Assembly (NCBI GenBank): GCA_024998595.1
Contig: JACOEK010000004.1
Span: forward strand, 310,001-374,000
Origin: Nitrospira sp.
Lineage (GTDB): Bacteria; Nitrospirota; Nitrospiria; Nitrospirales; Nitrospiraceae
DNA: 64,000 nt
Direction: 5' to 3'
In this document: in pieces, positions 43,831 through 52,555 of the stretch
Numbering within the stretch: position 1 is the first letter of the stretch
Layout of the letters: every line of letters begins with the position of its first letter
Notes under the pieces: model-generated
Databases searched by the model: none
Told to the model about the DNA's origin: nothing
What the model saw: the letters and a program-made list of their open reading frames with translations, nothing else
Position numbers and translations under genes: made by a program

Positions 43831-44853
43831 TTACCGCGTGGTGATGCGATCGCGGTTGATGACAGTACCCCCACCTGCAGCTGTCTCCCGAGTAGTCTTG
43901 GATTGGGCACGAAATCTTGCCGGAGGCAGAGTGAACTCCCGTTTGAAAGCGCGGTTGAAAGAGGGCTCTGACTCATAGCCGATGTCGCCGGCGACTTCGG
44001 CCACGCTCTTGGACGTGGACGTGAGGAGTTGCGCGGCGAGGTGCAGCCGCCAGCGGGTGAGATAGCCGATCGGTGTGTCGGTGAGGAAATGCTGGAACCG
44101 TTCGGCCAGCACGGATCGGGACACACCGACTTCTGAAGCGAGCGTGGCGATGGTCCATGGTTGAGCCGGCCGTTGATGCAGGAGCGCCAGCGCCTTGCCC
44201 ACGTCCGGATCGCGTACCCCGGCCAGCCAGCCGGTCTCGGTGTGCGGCAGTTGCGCGATGTAGCGTCGTAAAGTCTCCACGAACAAGGCTTCGGATAACT
44301 TGGCGATCACCGCTGCGCCTCCGGGGCCGGACGCCTCCGCGTGATCGACGGAATAGCGGAGCGTATTTTCCAACCACTGTCCCGACGGCGTATCCCGGAT
44401 ATTAACCTTCAGCATGGCAGGCAACCCCGCTAGGACGACACGGCACAGCTGCGCGTCGCAGGTCAGGTACCCGCAGATCAGCTTCGTGACTTCACCGCCC
44501 CCGGCGAGTTGCGACAGCATGCGCCCTTCCGCGAGAACCTGCCGGAGTTGCTGGGAGGTGTCCATCGCTGGGACGGGCGGGCCGTTCCCCATGAAGTGCG
44601 CGTCTCCGTGCGCAAAAATAAGGATCTCGCCCGCCGTGAGCGGCACAGCACCACCGTCCTGCTCAATACGGGCATGGGCCCGTCCTTCGAGGAGCAAATG
44701 GAAAATGATGACGTGGTTCGCGCGGGTAGAGAGATACGACGCCATCGTCCCGGCGTCGGGCTCTCGAACGCACCAGGGTGCGGCAAATTCACCGTGGAAG
44801 AACACGGCGCCGTCGAGTTTGACGGCCTTGAGCACTTCGGAGAGCACATCCAT
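43831..44853 (-). CDS. AraC-family regulator with N-terminal cupin
   Basis: 340 residues from ATG at 44853, with GAGG about 9 bp upstream (an open extension upstream has no ribosome site). Residues ~1-190 are a cupin ligand-binding domain of the AraC N-terminal type (F-H-G-E-F-A-A-P-W-C; LTAGEILIFAHGDAHFMG). Residues ~230-320 hold two helix-turn-helix motifs: WTIATLASEVGVSRSVLAERFQHF and SVAEVAGDIGYESEPSFNRAFKREF, typical of AraC. It likely activates the divergent methyltransferase operon; direct repeats lie between the two. Confidence 0.92.
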   Translation of the reverse strand: MDVLSEVLKAVKLDGAVFFHGEFAAPWCVREPDAGTMASYLSTRANHVIIFHLLLEGRAHARIEQDGGAVPLTAGEILIFAHGDAHFMGNGPPVPAMDTSQQLRQVLAEGRMLSQLAGGGEVTKLICGYLTCDAQLCRVVLAGLPAMLKVNIRDTPSGQWLENTLRYSVDHAEASGPGGAAVIAKLSEALFVETLRRYIAQLPHTETGWLAGVRDPDVGKALALLHQRPAQPWTIATLASEVGVSRSVLAERFQHFLTDTPIGYLTRWRLHLAAQLLTSTSKSVAEVAGDIGYESEPSFNRAFKREFTLPPARFRAQSKTTRETAAGGGTVINRDRITTR

Positions 44854-44931
44854 AGGAATTTCCTCGGCGAGGCCGGAGTCTGAGCAAAGCCATCCGGACT
44901 CCCGGATAAACGAATCGCAGCTTAGCATGCT

Positions 44932-44987
44932 CCTGATAAGAGAGCCAGACGCCCTGATAAGACTCGAACCAGCCTCTGTCCTATAGT
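44932..44987 (+). promoter_or_regulatory. Direct repeats with 21-bp spacing and -10 box (AraC-type operator)
   Basis: CCTGATAAGA occurs at 44932-44941 and again at 44953-44962, spaced 21 bp (two helical turns), the arrangement of AraC-family half-sites. TATAGT (44982-44987) is a candidate -10. The distal end of the second repeat reaches the -35 position (about 44959-44964), as in class-II activation. The site lies between the AraC gene and the methyltransferase start at 45051. Confidence 0.6.
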
Positions 44988-45050
44988 GCGACCAGACAGG
45001 ACGCAGTGGTGGAAACAGGGATGACGAACACACACAAGGAGGATGAGACC

Positions 45051-45872
45051 ATGACGACGAACACGGTGATGCCGGAGATAGATAGCCTGAAGACCCGTCT
45101 CAATACCATTTGGACGGCAGGGGACTACGATCGATTCTCTCGATACATGGAAGCCGGCGCCAGGGAATTTTACGAACGCCTCCAGACCGCGCCGGGATGC
45201 CGGTTGCTGGACGTGGGATGTGGTTCGGGCCAACTCGCGTTGATCGCCGCGAAGGATGGCCTGGAGGTGACGGGAGTGGACATTGCTGCCAATTGGGTGG
45301 AGCGCGCGCAAGCCAGAGCCCGCGCGGAAGGGGTGAGGGCTCGATTCGAAGTCGCCGATGCCGAAGCGCTTCCCTATGAAGCGGCCAGTTTCGACGTGGT
45401 CACGAGTCTGATCGGCGCCATGTTTGCGCCGCGGCCTGATCTGGTGGCACAGGAACTGTTGCGGGTGTGCACACCAGGGGGAACCCTCGCCATGGCGAAC
45501 TGGACGGCAGAAGGATTCGTGGGACAGATGTTCAAGAACGTCGCAAAATTCATCGGCCCGTCCGGGATGCCGTCCCCGGTGCTGTGGGGCCACGAAGCCA
45601 CGGTTCAAGAACGCCTTGGTCATGGATTGTCCACTCTCAGCCTGACCAGACGGCAGTATCTTTTCAGCTACCCGTTTCCTCCTTCGGAGGTCGTGGAATT
45701 CTTCCGTCTCTACTATGGACCGACCAACCGGGCCTTTGCATCCCTCGACGCGGGAGGCCAGGCGCATTTGCGCCGGGATTTGGAAGCGCTGTGGACTGCC
45801 CACAATCAGGCAGGACCGGACTGCACGACGGTGTATGGCGAATATCTGGAAGTCATCGGCATTCGGGCCTAA
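45051..45872 (+). CDS. Class I SAM-dependent methyltransferase
   Basis: 273 residues from ATG 45051 (AAGGAGG at 45036-45042); earlier starts are less well placed. Motif I LLDVGCGSGQLALIAA (~55-70), acidic motif II EVTGVDIAANWVERAQ, motif post I FEVADAEALPYEAASFDVVTSLIGAMFAP, and a motif III-like LLRVCTPGGTLAMANW. This is the UbiE/COQ5-like fold. Substrate cannot be told. It is followed by an AhpD-like gene 32 bp downstream and lies divergent to an AraC regulator, which suggests substrate-induced expression. Confidence 0.9.
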   Translation: MTTNTVMPEIDSLKTRLNTIWTAGDYDRFSRYMEAGAREFYERLQTAPGCRLLDVGCGSGQLALIAAKDGLEVTGVDIAANWVERAQARARAEGVRARFEVADAEALPYEAASFDVVTSLIGAMFAPRPDLVAQELLRVCTPGGTLAMANWTAEGFVGQMFKNVAKFIGPSGMPSPVLWGHEATVQERLGHGLSTLSLTRRQYLFSYPFPPSEVVEFFRLYYGPTNRAFASLDAGGQAHLRRDLEALWTAHNQAGPDCTTVYGEYLEVIGIRA

Positions 45873-45904
45873 GCATCTATTGACTCACATAAAGGAGACT
45901 CATC

Positions 45905-46246
45905 ATGACGAACGCGACCACTACCGAGATTGAACAGAACACAAGCCTGTACGACATCACGAATCTGGAGAAGATGAAGACTTTAGGGACACATGCTCCT
46001 GAAGCGATGAAGGCGTTTGTGGCCTTCGACAAGGCGGCGCTGGCACCCGGCGCGATTCCGGGGAAGTACAAGGAGTTGATGGCGCTGGCCGTGGCCTTCA
46101 CGACGCAGTGCCCCTACTGCATCGAACTGCACGCGAACAAGGCCAGAGAGCAGGGCGCGTCGGATCCGGAGATTGCGGAATCGGTGCTCGTGGCAGCAGC
46201 TTTACGTGCCGGCGGGGCCATCACGCATGGCACCCATGCGATATGA
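45905..46246 (+). CDS. AhpD/carboxymuconolactone-decarboxylase-family protein
   Basis: 113 residues. The signature AFTTQCPYCIELHANKAREQG holds the redox CxxC (Cys69, Cys72) with His76 and Glu57 in the AhpD pattern E-x11-CxxC-x3-H. Such proteins act as peroxidase/disulfide carriers. The start ATG 45905 has AAAGGAG. It follows the methyltransferase gene with 32 bp between and probably shares its promoter. Confidence 0.9.
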   Translation: MTNATTTEIEQNTSLYDITNLEKMKTLGTHAPEAMKAFVAFDKAALAPGAIPGKYKELMALAVAFTTQCPYCIELHANKAREQGASDPEIAESVLVAAALRAGGAITHGTHAI

Positions 46247-46264
46247 GTGGCATGGGAAGGAATT

Positions 46265-46289
46265 GGCGGGCCGGCGTTGTCGGCCCGCC
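46265..46289 (+). terminator. Strong hairpin after the AhpD-like gene
   Basis: GGCGGGCCG-gcgttgt-CGGCCCGCC: perfect 9-bp GC stem, 7-base loop. No T-tract follows, so it is either a factor-dependent stop, an mRNA-stabilising hairpin, or a weak terminator, leaving the propeller gene partly read through. Confidence 0.45.
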
Positions 46290-46390
46290 GTGCAACGGAC
46301 AAGGTCTATTGCGCCGACAGCGATCCCAAAACCTCGCTAGCGGGGAAAAGACACCGGGAGTCCGCTGTCGCCATCGAAAAGGAGATCACC

Positions 46391-47566
46391 ATGAAACCAT
46401 ATCGATCATTCATATTCACCCTGTGGCTGTTGCTTGCGTGCAACGGTCTCGCATCGGCTGAAATCCTGGCGTTGCTCAACTATGAGAGCAAGCCGAATCA
46501 ACCGGTACGACGGGAAGGCATCGCGATCATGGACATCGATCCCGAGTCCGGAAACTTCGGGAAGATTCTGATGGACATTCCACTGCCGTCCGACCTCGTG
46601 GCGCACCATATCTTCTTCAATCGCGACCGGAGCAAGGCCTATGTCACGGCTCTGGGGAAGAGCATTTTACACGTCGTGAATCTCAGAGAGTTTCCCTATC
46701 GGCTGCGGGCGATCGACGTGCCGGATTGTCAGATGGGGGAAGATCTTGCCGTGTCGGAGGATAACCGGACGTGGTACCTCACCTGCATGGGCTCGAACAA
46801 CGTCATCATGGGGGATGCGATCCTCGATACACCGATCAAAACGGTCAGCGCCGCGGAGCCGGCTCAGGCCACGATTCAGTATCCGCACGGGATCGCGATT
46901 CACAACGGCATTGATCGAGTCCTCGTGACCAGCACCGTCAAGCCGGACATGTCCGATGCTGGAGAATCCATCACCGTGATGGAGGCCGCCAGCGGGCGGG
47001 TGCTCTCGACGCACAAGGTCTCGTCGAAACCCTCTCCGGCGAAATCCGCTCCCGTCGAAGTGATGTTCAGTCCGAATTCGAATCCCCCCGCCGTGCACAT
47101 TACCAATATGCTCGAAGGAACGTTATGGGCCGGCCAGTGGGATCCGGCCACCAAGGGCTTTTCGTTTCATCAGGTCGATGACTTCGGGGCACGGCAGCAG
47201 GGCATGCCGCTCGAAATGCTCTACAACGCCAAGGGAGACCGGTTGTTCGTCACTACGGCCAAGCCGGGATTCGTCAATCTGTACGACAATAGCGATCCCC
47301 GGCAACCGAAGTTTCTCAAGACGATCGCTGCGGCGGCCGGCGCCCACCATAGCGTGCTGTCGCCCGACGAGCGCTATCTGTTCGTCCAGAATAGCTTTCT
47401 CAATCTGGATGGCATGAACGATGGATCGATCACGGTGATCGATCTCAAGGCAGATAAAATCCTGGGGAATATCGACACCCTGAAGTCACAGGGCTTCAAC
47501 CCCAACTGCATCATGCTGCTGCCGACTCAGCCGGGAGATTTGCGGGCGAGCCGGGTCAAGGAATGA
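46391..47566 (+). CDS. Exported beta-propeller (YncE-like) protein
   Basis: 391 residues from ATG 46391 (GGAG upstream; the frame is open further upstream). Signal peptide 1-23 (LLLACNGLASA). The mature part has repeated seven-bladed propeller patterns: HIFFNRDRSKAYVTALGKSILHVVNL, DNRTWYLTCMGSNN, AHHSVLSPDERYLFVQNSFLNLDGMNDGSITVIDLKADKILG. Periplasmic binding or scaffold role by family. Possibly part of the AraC-linked operon. Confidence 0.85.
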   Translation: MKPYRSFIFTLWLLLACNGLASAEILALLNYESKPNQPVRREGIAIMDIDPESGNFGKILMDIPLPSDLVAHHIFFNRDRSKAYVTALGKSILHVVNLREFPYRLRAIDVPDCQMGEDLAVSEDNRTWYLTCMGSNNVIMGDAILDTPIKTVSAAEPAQATIQYPHGIAIHNGIDRVLVTSTVKPDMSDAGESITVMEAASGRVLSTHKVSSKPSPAKSAPVEVMFSPNSNPPAVHITNMLEGTLWAGQWDPATKGFSFHQVDDFGARQQGMPLEMLYNAKGDRLFVTTAKPGFVNLYDNSDPRQPKFLKTIAAAAGAHHSVLSPDERYLFVQNSFLNLDGMNDGSITVIDLKADKILGNIDTLKSQGFNPNCIMLLPTQPGDLRASRVKE

Positions 47567-47664
47567 AGGACTGGGAACGTGAATAGAGTGCCGTCTGCGA
47601 TGAAGTGAGCGTGAATCGCGAATGTTGCGATAGAGGAGGGGGTGCCGGGCCGCTTTTAGGCCAC

Positions 47665-47690
47665 GGGCTCCCTCCTGCAGGAGAAGGCCC
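47665..47690. terminator. Possible hairpin between convergent genes
   Basis: GGGCTCC...GGCCC with an inner CTCC-TGCA-GGAG palindrome, in the 142-bp gap between the propeller and the kinase genes, which converge. No clear T-tract, so only a tentative shared terminator. Confidence 0.3.
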
Positions 47691-47708
47691 GTTGGTTATG
47701 TGGCGTAT

Positions 47709-48890
47709 TTATGGCGCGGGCTTCTCTTCAATGATCGATTGACTTCCGAACAGCAGCACGAATTCCGATCCGCCGCCTTCCCGCGGCTGGACCCACGCGC
47801 GTCCACCGTGCCGATGCGCGATTTGTTGGACGATGGCCAGTCCCGCGCCCGTGCCGCTCACCTCGCGTCCCACCGCCCGTTGAAACAATTGGAAGATTCG
47901 CTGCGCCTGATCCGGCTCAACGCCGATTCCGCGATCCCTCACCACGAGCCCCACCAAGGGGGTCGTATCTTCGATGATCCTGTAAGGGGCAATTTCAATC
48001 TCGGGGACCTCACCGGCCCGGTGAAACTTCAGCGCATTGGCGATCAAGTTGTAGAGCGTCTGCGTGATCCAGGTCTTGTTGACTCGAAACGAGGGAAAGT
48101 CAGTCGCCACCTGGATGCGCGCGCCCGTGCGCCGAATCGTCTCATCCAATTGCGTCATGGCCGCCTTGACCACGTCGTCGCCGCGGACTTCCTCATAGGG
48201 CATCTCCGTTCGTTGCGCTCTGGACAACGTGAGCAGATCCTCCATCAGTTGATCCATTCGGTGTGCAGCTCGAACGACGCGATCGAGGTAATCGGTGCCC
48301 TTTGCGTCCAGGCGATCTCCGTACCGATCACGCAATAGTTGAGAAAAATTTGAAATCGATCGCAGTGGCTCACGTAAATCGTGTGAGCTGACGTAGAGCA
48401 ACGTTTCAAGATCACGATTGCGCTGCTGGAGTTCTGCCGTCCGTTCCTGAACGCGATGCTCCAGTTCCTCATGAGACCGTCGTAGGGCCTGCTGCGCCTG
48501 CTCACGATCCGTGACGTCGCGGGCAATACCGTACATACGTCCATCCGGATGTGGCGAGGATTTCCATGACAGAAATCGCCACGAGCCGTTTTTGTGCTGA
48601 TACCGGTTCTGAAATTCCAGGACCGGTTCACCCCTGCCGATCTGGCGCTCGACTTCGAGGAGCGTGCCGGCCCGGTCGTCCGGATGGACGAAGTCGAGGA
48701 ACGGTCGGCTCATCAATTCCTCCTGGCTCCAGCCTAACGTTCGGGTGAATGCGGGACTCAGACGGATGAAATAACTGTCTGAATTCGCAATGCAGAGCAT
48801 GTCCAAGGAGAGCTCGAAAAAGCGATCGAGTTCTGTTTCTTCATGCGGCTGCGGTGTGTCGTGGGGGGAAGGCGAAGAGTCGAGCGTCAT
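47709..48890 (-). CDS. Cytoplasmic PAS-domain sensor histidine kinase
   Basis: 393 residues, no membrane segment. PAS domain ~20-130 (LDMLCIANSDSYFIRLSPAFTRTLGWSQEELM; NRYQHKNGSWRFLSWKSSPHPDG), coiled-coil linker ~130-165, HisKA with His170 in SSHDLREPLRSISNFSQLL, HATPase with N-box Asn285 (NLIANALKFH), G1 DRGIG (319-323) and G2 GTGAGLA (346-352). It autophosphorylates on His170 and passes phosphate to a response regulator; none is adjacent. Ligand unknown. Start has no clear ribosome site. Confidence 0.93.
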   Translation of the reverse strand: MTLDSSPSPHDTPQPHEETELDRFFELSLDMLCIANSDSYFIRLSPAFTRTLGWSQEELMSRPFLDFVHPDDRAGTLLEVERQIGRGEPVLEFQNRYQHKNGSWRFLSWKSSPHPDGRMYGIARDVTDREQAQQALRRSHEELEHRVQERTAELQQRNRDLETLLYVSSHDLREPLRSISNFSQLLRDRYGDRLDAKGTDYLDRVVRAAHRMDQLMEDLLTLSRAQRTEMPYEEVRGDDVVKAAMTQLDETIRRTGARIQVATDFPSFRVNKTWITQTLYNLIANALKFHRAGEVPEIEIAPYRIIEDTTPLVGLVVRDRGIGVEPDQAQRIFQLFQRAVGREVSGTGAGLAIVQQIAHRHGGRAWVQPREGGGSEFVLLFGSQSIIEEKPAP

Positions 48891-49166
48891 GGAGGAATCT
48901 TAGTAAAACTGCTACGGTCGTGCAAGACATCTGTGCTTAAGCGACACTTTGCGCGTTCTTGACTTCGTTGACGAAGTCCACATACTTCGGTCGCGTTGGC
49001 GGGTCATCACCAGTGATTGCTCTGGGCCACAGTGAATAAGGTCGATGCATTAGCCTTGCGCTGGTTTCGCCTCCGTCTTGATCGTCTTGACGCGGCTCTC
49101 GTTCTGTTAAGGCGATTAGGTGGGTGGGTTTATGCCGAGCGTCCGCAGGCCGGTGACGACCGACCA

Positions 49167-49856
49167 TCATCCGCTCTCTTTTTCCATGGATGCGATGAAG
49201 GTATCCGCTTCGTGAATGGACGCGTTGAGATCCTTGATGAGCGCGTCGATGTTCCCTTCCACCGTGGTCAATTCACTCTTGAGCGAAGCGATGGCCTGCG
49301 CATTCAAATTGTGCTTGAGAAACAAGACATGATCTTTGAGCTTGGCCAGGACCGGGTCCATTTTTGCTTCCGCACGTTTCATGGCCTTGATCAATTGCGC
49401 ATACTGGCTTCGCGTCTGTGTGAGCTGCTTCTGACTTTTCTGACGCAGCGAAGCGTTGGAATATTGCTTCAATTCACCCTCCCACTCCGTGAAGAGGGCG
49501 TCCGACACATCTTCCACTGAGGCGATGCGGGTGCGCACGGCTTGCGCCCGTTTCTCGCTTTGCTGGTATTCGTCGTTCAACACGTCGTACTTGTCCTGCA
49601 ACTCGCCGCCCTGGATGTTCAACGTTTTGGTAAAGCGGTCGAGCGCCGACTTGAATTGTTCCTTCGCGTCCTGTTGAGCATCACGAGCTTTCTTGACATC
49701 ACTGACCATCAAATCTCGTTTGTGATAACCCAGTTTCTCCATCGTTTCATAATAGGCCGTCTGACAGCCGGAGCCGGCGAGGCCTGCGAGCACGAGGCTA
49801 CAGGTCAAGGCCAGAGAAGCGAGTCTGTGAATGCCGAAAGAGTACCGAACGTTCAT
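49167..49856 (-). CDS. DUF2959-like coiled-coil exported protein
   Basis: 229 residues from ATG at 49856 (AAGGATGG site). Signal sequence then a Cys at about residue 26 (LAGSGCQTAYYE), a possible lipoprotein site though not canonical. The rest is a long helical coiled coil (KKARDAQQDAKEQFKSALDRFTKTL; YAQLIKAMKRAEAKMDPVLAKLKDHVLFLKHNLNAQAIASLKSELTTVEGNIDALI) typical of DUF2959. Envelope-located, function unknown. Confidence 0.85.
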   Translation of the reverse strand: MNVRYSFGIHRLASLALTCSLVLAGLAGSGCQTAYYETMEKLGYHKRDLMVSDVKKARDAQQDAKEQFKSALDRFTKTLNIQGGELQDKYDVLNDEYQQSEKRAQAVRTRIASVEDVSDALFTEWEGELKQYSNASLRQKSQKQLTQTRSQYAQLIKAMKRAEAKMDPVLAKLKDHVLFLKHNLNAQAIASLKSELTTVEGNIDALIKDLNASIHEADTFIASMEKESG

Positions 49857-50133
49857 GATGCCATCCTTATCCAAGCGGTGCATTCAGGCGGCACGCCCAG
49901 CCGCATGCTGAGTGTCACCGCCGATCGTAGTGATTCGATGCAAAGCGCATCGGTCAGGCCGAAAACCTGCCTTCGTCACTCTAACAGACCGATCCTGCTT
50001 CTTCCATTCGTTCTTGTGCCGCACAGAATCGCCGTCTGGACAGTGCTGCGTGAATCCTGGCATCCTGCACAGAGCAACTGGCTTCTCGTCTCCCGCTTGA
50101 GCGAGACTATTTCTCTGGAAAGGAACTCGAATC

Positions 50134-50580
50134 ATGCCGACCAATACCGTCCGCCTTCACCGCGTGCTTCGCTCGACGCCGGAACGAATCTACCGGGCCT
50201 TCCTCGACGCGGATGCGATGGCGAAATGGCTCCCACCGAACGGGTTCACCGGGAAAGTGCATCATATGGATGCCAGGGTGGGCGGCACCTTCAAGATGTC
50301 GTTCACGAATTTCACGACCGGAAAGAGCCACTCATTCGGCGGGAAATACCTTGAACTCTCGCCGTACGAGCGGATCCGTTACACGGACACGTTCGACGAC
50401 CCGAACCTGCCGGGGGAGATGCACGTGACCATTACGCTGAAACAGGTGTCGTGTGGGACCGAGATGACCGCGGTGCAAGAGGGGATCCCCGAGGTGATTC
50501 CCGTGGAGGCCTGTTATCTCGGCTGGCAGGAATCGCTGACCCTGCTGACGAAACTGGTTGAGGCGGAGATTCCCGAATAG
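50134..50580 (+). CDS. SRPBCC/AHSA1-type START-fold protein
   Basis: 148 residues. TPERIYRAFLDADAMAKWLPPNGFTGKVHHMDARVGGTFKMSF opens a SRPBCC fold; GGKYLELSPYERIRYTDTFDD and YLGWQESLTLLTKLVE close it. Binds a hydrophobic ligand in this fold; ligand unknown. AAGGAA ribosome site. Its stop lies 2 bp from the end of the convergent pyruvate kinase gene. Confidence 0.9.
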   Translation: MPTNTVRLHRVLRSTPERIYRAFLDADAMAKWLPPNGFTGKVHHMDARVGGTFKMSFTNFTTGKSHSFGGKYLELSPYERIRYTDTFDDPNLPGEMHVTITLKQVSCGTEMTAVQEGIPEVIPVEACYLGWQESLTLLTKLVEAEIPE

Positions 50581-50582
50581 CC

Positions 50583-52007
50583 TCACACTTCGACTGGAAG
50601 GTCGTCCGACGGCACGTCGCGAATCTGAATCGAATCGACCCGTTGCTGCGCCAGCACGTCGGAGATAATGACAACCTTGTCTCCGGCCTGGAACTGTTCA
50701 CGATCCTTGAGAATGCGGAAAGCCGTTTGAAGCGTCTTTTCAGGATCTGAACTGAAATCGATCTTGAACGGTAAGACCCCGCGATTGAGCAACATGGTCC
50801 GCCGGGGTTGGCTCATGTTCGTAAAGGCGTAGATGTTCGTCGTGAACGGGCGGCAGTTGGCGACGAGATCGGCCATGAGCCCGCGTCTCGTGATCACGAC
50901 GATGCCCTTGGCCTTGACCCCCTCCGCGAGTTGCACGGCCGCTGCCGCCAGCTGCTGTTTATTGCCTGCATCGCGCAAGTGTTTCGCAAACTGTAATCCC
51001 GGTATCGTTTCCGATTTGAGCGCAATTCTGCGGAGGTATTCGACGCACTTCACCGGATATTTGCCCACCGTGGTTTCGCCGGAGAGCATGACGGCATCGG
51101 CTTCTTCGTAGATCGCGTTGGCCACATCGGTGACCTCGGCGCGGGTGGGGTGCGGATGGTGGATCATGGATTCGAGCAGATGCGTCGCGACGATCACACG
51201 TTTGCCGTATTCGGCGCAAAGTCGTACGATCGTGCGTTGGACATTCGGCAGATCTTCCAGGTTAATTTCTACGCCCAAGTCCCCACGCGCCACCATGATG
51301 CCGTCCGATTCTTTGATGATAGCCTCCAGGTTCTTGACCCCTTCCTGATCCTCGATCTTGGCGACGATTTTCACCCTCCCGACCTTGTCGCCCATGAGCG
51401 CTTTCAGTTGCTGGATATCGCCGGCCTCGCGCACAAATGAGAGAGCGATGAAGTCGACGTCCCGTTCCAGGCCGAACAGGATATCCTTGGTGTCCTTCTG
51501 CGTGATCGCCGGGAGATTGACGCGCACGCCCGGGAGATTCACGTGACGTTTACTCTTCAGCAGCCCCCCGTCCAGGACGCGGCACCGCATGTGGCGTTCG
51601 TGTTTTTCCAGCACTTCGAAATTGATCAACCCGTTGTCCACGGTAATCCGGTCGCCCACGTTGACCGCTTCGAGCAAGTCGGCATAGTTGATGTGGATCG
51701 AGCTTTCCTCCACGTTCAACGGCCCCCGCGTCGTGACGGAAACGATCTCGCCTTGCCGCAGATCCAGTTCGTTGGAGAGATCCCCGGTGCGGATCTCCGG
51801 ACCTTGTGTGTCCAGGAGAATGGGGATGGGGAACTTCACTTTCCGATTCAGGGACTTAATGTGCTGAATGACCTTGGCGTGGGATTCGTGGTCACCGTGA
51901 GACATGTTCAGACGGGCGATACCCATGCCGGCGTCATACAGCTTCTGCAGCATTTCGTAGGAGTCTGTCGCCGGGCCGATGGTGCAGATGATGCGGGTCT
52001 TTTGCAT
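50583..52007 (-). CDS. pyk: Pyruvate kinase
   Basis: 474 residues from ATG at 52007 (GGGAG site); a longer in-frame extension lacks support. Contains KTRIICTIGPATDSYEMLQKLYDAGMGIARLNMSHGDH, LDTQGPEIRTG, FIALSFVREAGDIQQL, KIVAKIEDQEGVKNLEAI, GIMVARGDLGVEI and VIVATHLLESMI. Active site Arg/Asn/Asp/Lys set and Mg2+ ligands Glu/Asp present. It transfers phosphate from phosphoenolpyruvate to ADP. Usual length. It lies opposite to the ilvA unit, whose promoter region is divergent. Confidence 0.97.
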   Translation of the reverse strand: MQKTRIICTIGPATDSYEMLQKLYDAGMGIARLNMSHGDHESHAKVIQHIKSLNRKVKFPIPILLDTQGPEIRTGDLSNELDLRQGEIVSVTTRGPLNVEESSIHINYADLLEAVNVGDRITVDNGLINFEVLEKHERHMRCRVLDGGLLKSKRHVNLPGVRVNLPAITQKDTKDILFGLERDVDFIALSFVREAGDIQQLKALMGDKVGRVKIVAKIEDQEGVKNLEAIIKESDGIMVARGDLGVEINLEDLPNVQRTIVRLCAEYGKRVIVATHLLESMIHHPHPTRAEVTDVANAIYEEADAVMLSGETTVGKYPVKCVEYLRRIALKSETIPGLQFAKHLRDAGNKQQLAAAAVQLAEGVKAKGIVVITRRGLMADLVANCRPFTTNIYAFTNMSQPRRTMLLNRGVLPFKIDFSSDPEKTLQTAFRILKDREQFQAGDKVVIISDVLAQQRVDSIQIRDVPSDDLPVEV

Positions 52008-52301
52008 ACAGCTCCCTGGGAGAGGTGAAGACATGTGCCCAACGCCGCCGATACGAAGATTATCAGCCAAGCGAGGGCGGATTGATGCCGAAGGAATCGG
52101 TTGAACCGGGAGCCATTCTACTGTGTCTCGCGAGACTCGTCCACGTGTGTTGGCGCGTCCTGTCGCGAAACGATACAGTGGCATTCTGTAGATAGGCTCT
52201 GACGTCTTCGCGGGGTACGTCGTGTCCTGACCATGCGATACCGCTGCAACGAGTCCGCATGGCTTCATCGGGAACGTTCACCCTTGGGAGCAACGGTGTG
52301 C

Positions 52302-52329
52302 TTGATCCACTGGACGACTCTGGTATATG
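52302..52329 (+). promoter_or_regulatory. Promoter of threonine ammonia-lyase leader
   Basis: TTGATC (52302-52307), 16 bp, TATATG (52324-52329), with TGG before the -10 as a partial extended motif. Transcription would start near 52336, upstream of a short leader reading frame. Confidence 0.55.
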
Positions 52330-52371
52330 CTCCAGGGCCTTGAAGGTGTCTCAGTACGTGACGGATTGAAC

Positions 52372-52440
52372 ATGACCAGCAATCGGCAGGGCATCGGTAT
52401 TAGCATGGCGGCGGCGATGATGATCGCCAGCTCCGCCTGA
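52372..52440 (+). CDS. Putative 22-residue leader peptide upstream of ilvA
   Basis: ATG 52372 to TGA 52438-52440, coding 22 residues with three Ile codons (ATC, ATT, ATC at positions 8, 10, 18) and four Met. It ends 38 bp before a strong terminator hairpin and 115 bp before ilvA, the geometry of an attenuation leader. Poor ribosome site. The Ile content is modest, so the sensed amino acid is uncertain. Confidence 0.45.
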   Translation: MTSNRQGIGISMAAAMMIASSA

Positions 52441-52478
52441 GCCTGCCTGCCACCGATCGTCGTACTTGCGCAGCAGAG

Positions 52479-52514
52479 GCCCCTGGCGGATTCAATCCCG
52501 TCAGGGGCTTTTTT
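52479..52514 (+). terminator. Attenuator-type terminator before ilvA
   Basis: GCCCCTGGCGG (52479-52489), 8-base loop, CCGTCAGGGGC (52498-52508), one G-T pair, followed directly by six T (52509-52514). A strong intrinsic terminator placed 41 bp before the ilvA start, after the short leader frame. Confidence 0.8.
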
Positions 52515-52555
52515 GTTGCCGAAATCAGGCTGATCCAGTGAAAGGAGAGCAGGGC

